Assembly (NCBI GenBank): GCA_026391935.1 | Contig: JAPLDC010000228.1 | Location: forward strand, 1 to 11,645 | Direction of reading: 5' to 3' | DNA from: Bacteroidota bacterium | Lineage (GTDB): Bacteria > Bacteroidota > Bacteroidia > 2-12-FULL-35-15 | Length of the DNA: 11,645 bases | Part shown: positions 7,618 to 11,645 of the stretch, one piece after another | Layout: every line of letters begins with the position of its first letter | Numbering within the stretch: position 1 is the stretch's first letter | Notes under the pieces: generated by a model | Seen by the model: only the letters and a program-made list of their open reading frames with translations | What the model was told of the DNA's origin: nothing | The model's database searches: none | Made by a program: the position numbers and the translations under genes

Positions 7618-9412
7618 CTTCAATTTTTGTGATTAGTTCAACCGTATTGCTGAAAATATTTTTTAGATCACCGGATACAGATCCTGGAGCATAATGTGCG
7701 AATTCACAATTATCCAAAGTGGAAATAAGCTGCTTGATGGTTGTCTCAGATACATTTCTTTCTGTCAGTTTTTCTGATATATGTTCTTTATTGAGATCAG
7801 AAACCGGAATATTTAATTTATCACTTATATAACCATATAGAGCCTTGAAAATTTCAATATAAAATAATTCTTTGTTGTTAGATCTTAAATGTTGTTCAGC
7901 TAATGATAGTTTCTTTCTAGCCATTTTTGTTGCCTTTCGACTTTTTACTGCAACGATATCTTTATTTTGCTCAATGCTCTTTCTGCGAATAGCAATTAAA
8001 AAAAGAAACGCAAATAATGGGCAGAATAAAAGGGAGTAAAATAGGATTGATCCGAAAAAATAGTCGTCTTTTTCTTTCAGAATACTATTTGTTTTTATGT
8101 ATCGGATGTCATTGCCTAATACCTTTAGCTCTTCTTTTGTATTTGAACCTCCTCCAACAACTGTTGCAGCGTTTCCTTCTCCTTTTTCAACGTGTAACTT
8201 AAAATCCGGTGATGGAAGTGTGATATATGCCTTCTTAATAGGATCAAAATAGCTGAAATTAATAGGGTCAATAGTATAATCTCCTTCATGTCTTGGAATT
8301 ATTAAGTAATCAAAGGTTTTTGTTCCACTTATGCCATTTTCATTTACATTGATATTTTCATTTGTTTTTGCATCGTACGTTTCAAAATCTTCAGGAAAGT
8401 TTACTTTTATTGGTTCAATTAATTTAATATTCCCGCTTCCCGAAAGAGATAGTGTAAAGTTTACGGCTTCATTCGCTTTTATTTTATCTTTTGATAGAAC
8501 AGCCTTATAGGTATAGTTACCTACAGCACCTGAAAAGCTTTCTGGTTTCCCTTCTTCGGGTAAAGCTTGAACATCAATAGTAATTGGCAAACTTTTTAAA
8601 GGATACATTATTTCTTCATCAGGTACTCCGAAAAATTGTTCCTGTATGTTCCTTGGTTTTCGATTCGATCTTTGTCGGACTATACATTCAATTTCAAAAG
8701 GGTCGATCACGAGTTTTCCTGTGTGTTGAGGTATTAGATAGGTTTTGTATATTTCACCTACTATGTATGTTACTCCGTCAATCGTCTCATGTTTCTGACT
8801 TGTTTCTTTTTTATCCTTTATATCTTGAACAAAAAATCCTGCATAGCTTGGCACTTTTGAGAAGTTACGCATTTGCATTTCAACTTTAGTGTATACTTTG
8901 AATGTAACATCGATCACTTCACCCAAATATACCTTTGATTTATTTACAACAGTTCTAACGAAAATATTATTGCCGGCTTCCTGACTGGATGGTTTTGTTG
9001 GATTTTGTGTAACCGAATTATTGCTAGGATTTCCATTGCTAGCTTTCCCTTTCGAAACTTCCATTATTACAGGGTTCGATAGAATTGTTTTACCACTCGA
9101 AATTGCTGTTGCTGATCCAATGGTAAGTTTCCCTTCTTTTTTTGCGATCAAAACATAGGTTAATGAAGAGGATTGAGTTACCGAACCATTAGTAATAGAA
9201 GTGCTGGACGATTGAAATGGTCCTTCGGATATTTCGAAATCCGACAAAGGCGGTAATTTAAAATTGGAGCCTGTACCGTTTAAGGAAAACTGAATTTGAA
9301 ATGGTTCTCCTACCGCAACTTTATTTGTACTAACTGTGGTTGTTAGCTTCTGACCCAACAAAAAATTTGTTAGAAATAAAAGATAAAATAATATGTAAAT
9401 TGTTTTTTTCAT
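7604..9412 (-). CDS. batD: BatD, exported beta-rich anchored protein
   Basis: BatD (oxygen tolerance family) is 602 residues. A clear signal peptide (1-20, hydrophobic and ending LLGQ) is followed by a long extracytoplasmic region of beta-rich modules. Two repeated motifs resemble each other: YLIPQHTGKLVIDPFEIE (225-242) and YLIIPRHEGDYTIDPINF (369-386), each preceded by an Ig-like segment with VGE or ANE turns. A Ser/Asn/Pro-rich linker lies at about 120-146. One membrane helix (about 453-475) precedes a cytoplasmic helical tail of about 125 residues, including LSLAEQHLRSNNKELFYIEI. This layout matches the family. The protein is the largest in the Bat set and is presumed to present a periplasmic scaffold next to BatA and BatB. 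It follows batC after 52 nt and overlaps batE by 14 nt. Confidence 0.94.
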   Translation of the reverse strand: MKKTIYILFYLLFLTNFLLGQKLTTTVSTNKVAVGEPFQIQFSLNGTGSNFKLPPLSDFEISEGPFQSSSTSITNGSVTQSSSLTYVLIAKKEGKLTIGSATAISSGKTILSNPVIMEVSKGKASNGNPSNNSVTQNPTKPSSQEAGNNIFVRTVVNKSKVYLGEVIDVTFKVYTKVEMQMRNFSKVPSYAGFFVQDIKDKKETSQKHETIDGVTYIVGEIYKTYLIPQHTGKLVIDPFEIECIVRQRSNRKPRNIQEQFFGVPDEEIMYPLKSLPITIDVQALPEEGKPESFSGAVGNYTYKAVLSKDKIKANEAVNFTLSLSGSGNIKLIEPIKVNFPEDFETYDAKTNENINVNENGISGTKTFDYLIIPRHEGDYTIDPINFSYFDPIKKAYITLPSPDFKLHVEKGEGNAATVVGGGSNTKEELKVLGNDIRYIKTNSILKEKDDYFFGSILFYSLLFCPLFAFLFLIAIRRKSIEQNKDIVAVKSRKATKMARKKLSLAEQHLRSNNKELFYIEIFKALYGYISDKLNIPVSDLNKEHISEKLTERNVSETTIKQLISTLDNCEFAHYAPGSVSGDLKNIFSNTVELITKIEDEIV

Positions 9413-9430
9413 TAAAACTTCATTAAAAAA

Positions 9431-9459
9431 TCAATATTCAATTTTTCAATTTCTAATTT
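9431..9459. repeat. Short AT-rich heptamer-period tract between batC and batD
   Basis: The 52-nt gap between batC and batD contains TCAATAT (9431-9437), TCAATTT (9438-9444), one extra T, TCAATTT (9446-9452) and CTAATTT (9453-9459). The 7-bp period with one slipped base resembles the layout of the array next to rho, although the unit sequence differs. The tract is short and AT-rich, so coincidence is possible. It is the only non-coding gap longer than one base in the bat operon. Confidence 0.45.
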
Positions 9460-9464
9460 ATGTG

Positions 9465-10211
9465 CTACCAATCTTTTTCAATTTTAACTTTAGAACCCTG
9501 CACCTTTCCTTTTTTCATTTTTTCCTGAAGGTTTTTTTCATCGTTTTGCAAGGCTTCTAATAAACGTTTAGCATCTTCTTTCGACATTTGATTTTTTTGC
9601 TGTTCTTCTTTTTCTTTATCCTGCTTCTCTTTATCCTGCTTGTTCTTATCCTCTTTGTCTTTCTTATCTTTTTTATCGTCTTTCTTATCCTTTTTGTCGT
9701 CTTTTTTATCGTCTTTCTTGTCTTTGTTTTTTTGTTGTTGCTGTTGTTGTTTTAAAAATTGTTGAGCATAAGCCAGATTGTATTGTGTGTCTTTATCATC
9801 GGGATTATTTTTTAAAGCATTTTTATATGCATCAACACTTTCCTGATATTTTTTTGACTTCAATAATGAATTACCTAAATTATGAAACGCTTTTGCCAAG
9901 GTATCTTTTGAAGTTGCACTATGCGTTAGTAACTGAAATTGGCTCGCTGCCTCTTCATATTTCCCTTGCTTGTAGTAGGCATCTCCTAAATTGAATGAAC
10001 CTTTATATGAATCTTTGTTTTTATTCAATGCTTTAGAGTATTCTTTTTCTGCATTTTTGTAATCCGATTTTTTATACAATTCGTTCCCATCTTTTATATG
10101 CTTTTTTTCAGATTGCGCATAGAACAGTGAAGGCAAAATCAAAGCAAGCAAAAACAAAATGTTTTTTGTACTATGGGTATTCAAAAATATCGTTGCGCTA
10201 TTTCTTTTCAT
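9465..10211 (-). CDS. batC: BatC, exported TPR protein with charged low-complexity tail
   Basis: BatC is 248 residues. A signal peptide with a rather long N-region (about 1-33: ILFLLALILPSLFYAQ) leads into three TPR units at about 35-68, 69-102 and 108-141, with motifs such as NLGDAYYKQGKYEEAASQF and NLGNSLLKSKKYQESVDAY. A Gln run (about 151-160) is followed by a Lys/Asp/Glu-rich stretch (about 161-205). The C-terminus (208-248) has the family's closing motif, RLLEALQNDEKNLQEK and a final KDW. TPRs bind protein partners, here presumably other Bat proteins in the periplasm or at the membrane. The start overlaps the end of batB by 14 nt in another frame. The ATG at 10211 is the only sensible start, since no later Met precedes the signal peptide core. 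Confidence 0.92.
   Translation of the reverse strand: MKRNSATIFLNTHSTKNILFLLALILPSLFYAQSEKKHIKDGNELYKKSDYKNAEKEYSKALNKNKDSYKGSFNLGDAYYKQGKYEEAASQFQLLTHSATSKDTLAKAFHNLGNSLLKSKKYQESVDAYKNALKNNPDDKDTQYNLAYAQQFLKQQQQQQKNKDKKDDKKDDKKDKKDDKKDKKDKEDKNKQDKEKQDKEKEEQQKNQMSKEDAKRLLEALQNDEKNLQEKMKKGKVQGSKVKIEKDW
9597..9761 (-). repeat. Low-complexity Gln and Lys/Asp coding tract in batC
   Basis: This stretch encodes a Gln-rich run, then many variants of KKDDKKD and KDKEDK, ending in KEKEEQQ. On the coding strand it is a near-continuous purine run with several stretches of six or seven A residues, made of related GAT/GAC/AAA/AAG codons. Such tracts expand and contract by slippage or recombination. Length variation in multiples of three would be tolerated by a disordered linker, while A-run slippage would truncate the protein before its conserved C-terminus. 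Confidence 0.75.
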
Positions 10212-11238
10212 TTCCGAATAAATTCAATCGTTGGTACAACTTGCTTTTACGCTCAGTCAAAAGAGTTTCAATTAATAACAGCAGGAATGCAATGGCAATG
10301 AACCATTGAAATCGATCTTCATAATCACTGTACATTTTACTGTCAAATTGTTTTTTTTCTAACTTTTCAAGGGCGTCCATGATATTATTCAATCCTGTAT
10401 CAGAATTAGATGCACGAACATAAATACCATTTCCTGCTTTTGCTATTTCCTGCAACATCTGTTCATTTAATTTTGTCACAATTGTGTTACCTTCTTTATC
10501 TTTTCTAAAACCTTCACGTACAGTTCCTTTGTATACCGGAATTGGAGCCCCTTCTGCGGATCCCATTCCTATTGTATGAATGGTTATCCCTTTTTCAACA
10601 GCTTCTTCAGCAGCATTTACGGCATCTTCTTCATGATCTTCACCATCCGTAATGATAACAATTGCTTTGTTTTTTCCTTCATCTTTTCCGAAGGAGGTCA
10701 TGGCCATATGGATCGCTTTTCCGATGTCAGTGCCTTGAGTAGGGATTAAATCCGTACTGATACTTTCCAGGAATAATTTAGCTGCAGAATAATCTGTCGT
10801 GATAGGAAGTTGAACATAAGCCTCTCCGCCAAAAACAATTATTCCTATCCTGTCGCCTTCTAGTTTATCAATTAATTTCGAAAGTGCCTGTTTTGATTTT
10901 TCCAACCGGTTGGGTTGAAGGTCTTCGGCTTTCATGCTGTTTGATACATCTAGGCAGATCATTAGATCCGCTCCTTTGCGTTTTACCTCTTCTAGCTTTG
11001 TTCCAACTTGCGGATTTATCAATCCGATAATTAAAAAGATAAAAGCAAGAATATATAAAACAGATTTCAAGGTCCGTTTAGCTTTTGAAAGATCTGGAAA
11101 CAGATGTTGGATTATTGTGATATCACCAAATGCGTGTAGTGCTTTTTTGCGCCATTTGCTCACGAGCCAAATAACCAAAAAGAACAGTGGTATTAAGCTA
11201 AATGCGTATATGAAATATGTATTTTCTAATTGAAACAC
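10198..11238 (-). CDS. batB: BatB, membrane-anchored von Willebrand factor A protein
   Basis: BatB is 346 residues with two N-terminal membrane helices (about 8-27 and 58-75), a vWA domain (about 90-290) and a C-terminal helix (about 311-328). The metal-ion-dependent adhesion site is complete: Asp97, Ser99 and Ser101 in CLDVSNS, Thr167 in IPTQGTDIG, and Asp198 in IITDGEDHEED. The vWA domain thus probably binds a divalent metal and a protein ligand. Such proteins commonly work with MoxR AAA+ ATPases, whose gene would be expected upstream of batA, outside this window. The start is GTG at 11238, one base after the batA stop; the N-terminus MFQLENTYFIYAFSLIPLF fits the family pattern, which supports this non-ATG start. 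The reading ends inside batC. Confidence 0.95.
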   Translation of the reverse strand: MFQLENTYFIYAFSLIPLFFLVIWLVSKWRKKALHAFGDITIIQHLFPDLSKAKRTLKSVLYILAFIFLIIGLINPQVGTKLEEVKRKGADLMICLDVSNSMKAEDLQPNRLEKSKQALSKLIDKLEGDRIGIIVFGGEAYVQLPITTDYSAAKLFLESISTDLIPTQGTDIGKAIHMAMTSFGKDEGKNKAIVIITDGEDHEEDAVNAAEEAVEKGITIHTIGMGSAEGAPIPVYKGTVREGFRKDKEGNTIVTKLNEQMLQEIAKAGNGIYVRASNSDTGLNNIMDALEKLEKKQFDSKMYSDYEDRFQWFIAIAFLLLLIETLLTERKSKLYQRLNLFGNEKK

Positions 11239-11239
11239 G

Positions 11240-11645
11240 TTATGGTATACTTTTAAATATTGTATTTTTTAATATGAATTCGAGTAACAATAATAGTGCT
11301 CCCGCAATTGCAAAAGGTAAATAATGTTCTGATTTATTCGTGAAATTTTTCTCCTCAAAAATTGTTTTTTCCAATCTGTCAATTTCCTTATATATCTCTT
11401 TTAGTTTTTCATTATCAGTAGCTCTGAAATATTTCCCACCAGTCATGTTTGCGATATCGGTCATTGTTTTTTCGTCAATAACAACATCAGCATATTCGTA
11501 TGCATAACTTCCATCAGGATAAATTCCTGCAAAAGAGAGTGCTTTCCCTGTTGTGCCCAATCCGATGGTGTATACTCTTACGCCATACGCTTTAGCGATT
11601 TCTGCTGCTGTTAATGGTGCGACAGATCCTTGATTGTTTACTCCA
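11240..11645 (-). CDS. batA: BatA, vWA-domain membrane protein (3' part)
   Basis: The frame is open to the window edge and gives the C-terminal 134 residues. It starts within the vWA domain (GVNNQGSVAPLTAAEIAKAY, then VRVYTIGLGT), whose usual next landmark upstream would be the TDG of the metal site. After the vWA part come MTGGKYFRATDNEKLKEIY, a helical EIDRLEK segment typical of BatA, and one C-terminal membrane helix (about LPFAIAGALLLLLEFIL). The N-terminus and the DxSxS motif lie outside the window. An in-frame TTG at 11560 lies within the domain and is not a true start. The stop is followed by one base and then the batB GTG. Confidence 0.93.
   Translation of the reverse strand, partial: GVNNQGSVAPLTAAEIAKAYGVRVYTIGLGTTGKALSFAGIYPDGSYAYEYADVVIDEKTMTDIANMTGGKYFRATDNEKLKEIYKEIDRLEKTIFEEKNFTNKSEHYLPFAIAGALLLLLEFILKNTIFKSIP

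Noticed and set aside
7615..7623. TTG start for BatE two codons upstream of the ATG
   Set aside because: The ATG at 7617 gives a normal signal peptide and a 14-nt overlap with batD; the upstream TTG adds nothing recognisable.
11240..11560. Separate small gene starting at TTG 11560
   Set aside because: The frame continues upstream with vWA residues such as VRVYTIGLGT, so this is the C-terminal part of batA.

Overview
The window is AT-rich and looks like it comes from a member of the Bacteroidota, probably a flavobacterial or cytophagal/sphingobacterial lineage; genus cannot be decided from this sequence. The evidence is a complete Bat (Bacteroides aerotolerance) gene set, a giant secreted protein with SprB-type repeats and a gliding-motility/type IX secretion C-terminal domain, a Rho factor with the long disordered insertion seen in this phylum, and promoter-like motifs of the TTG/TAnnTTTG type. 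Every real gene reads on the minus strand, so transcription runs from high to low coordinates.

In transcription order: batA (3' part only, cut by the window end), batB, batC, batD and batE form one tightly packed operon (11645 down to 6847), with a 1-nt gap between A and B, a 14-nt overlap between B and C, a 52-nt gap between C and D and a 14-nt overlap between D and E. BatA and BatB are membrane-anchored von Willebrand factor A proteins, BatC is an exported TPR protein with a charged low-complexity tail, BatD is a large exported beta-rich protein with a single membrane anchor, and BatE combines TPR, two membrane helices and an SH3-like domain. Together they suggest an envelope-associated assembly. 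Family knowledge links such operons to MoxR-type ATPases, oxidative stress tolerance and envelope integrity, but the biochemical role remains unsettled. A candidate terminator lies 52 nt past batE.

Next comes a 1364-residue secreted modular protein (2569-6663): signal peptide, an unassigned N-terminal beta-rich region, three 81-residue Ig-like tandem repeats, further Ig-like modules, three SprB-type repeats, two PKD domains and a CHU_C type IX secretion sorting domain. A perfect 13-bp hairpin flanked by A and T runs separates it from a small YfcE-type metallophosphoesterase (2004-2501). Rho follows (162-1817) behind a 186-nt leader holding a plausible promoter. Beyond rho are a 7-bp-period repeat array, an imperfect hairpin and the first 13 codons of another minus-strand gene running off the window edge.

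No mobile element, CRISPR array, tRNA or rRNA was seen. Nothing here is clearly a new system. The features most worth a second look are the heptamer-period intergenic tracts, the symmetric terminator sitting almost on top of the phosphoesterase start codon, the recombination-prone adhesin repeats, and the long disordered insertion in Rho.
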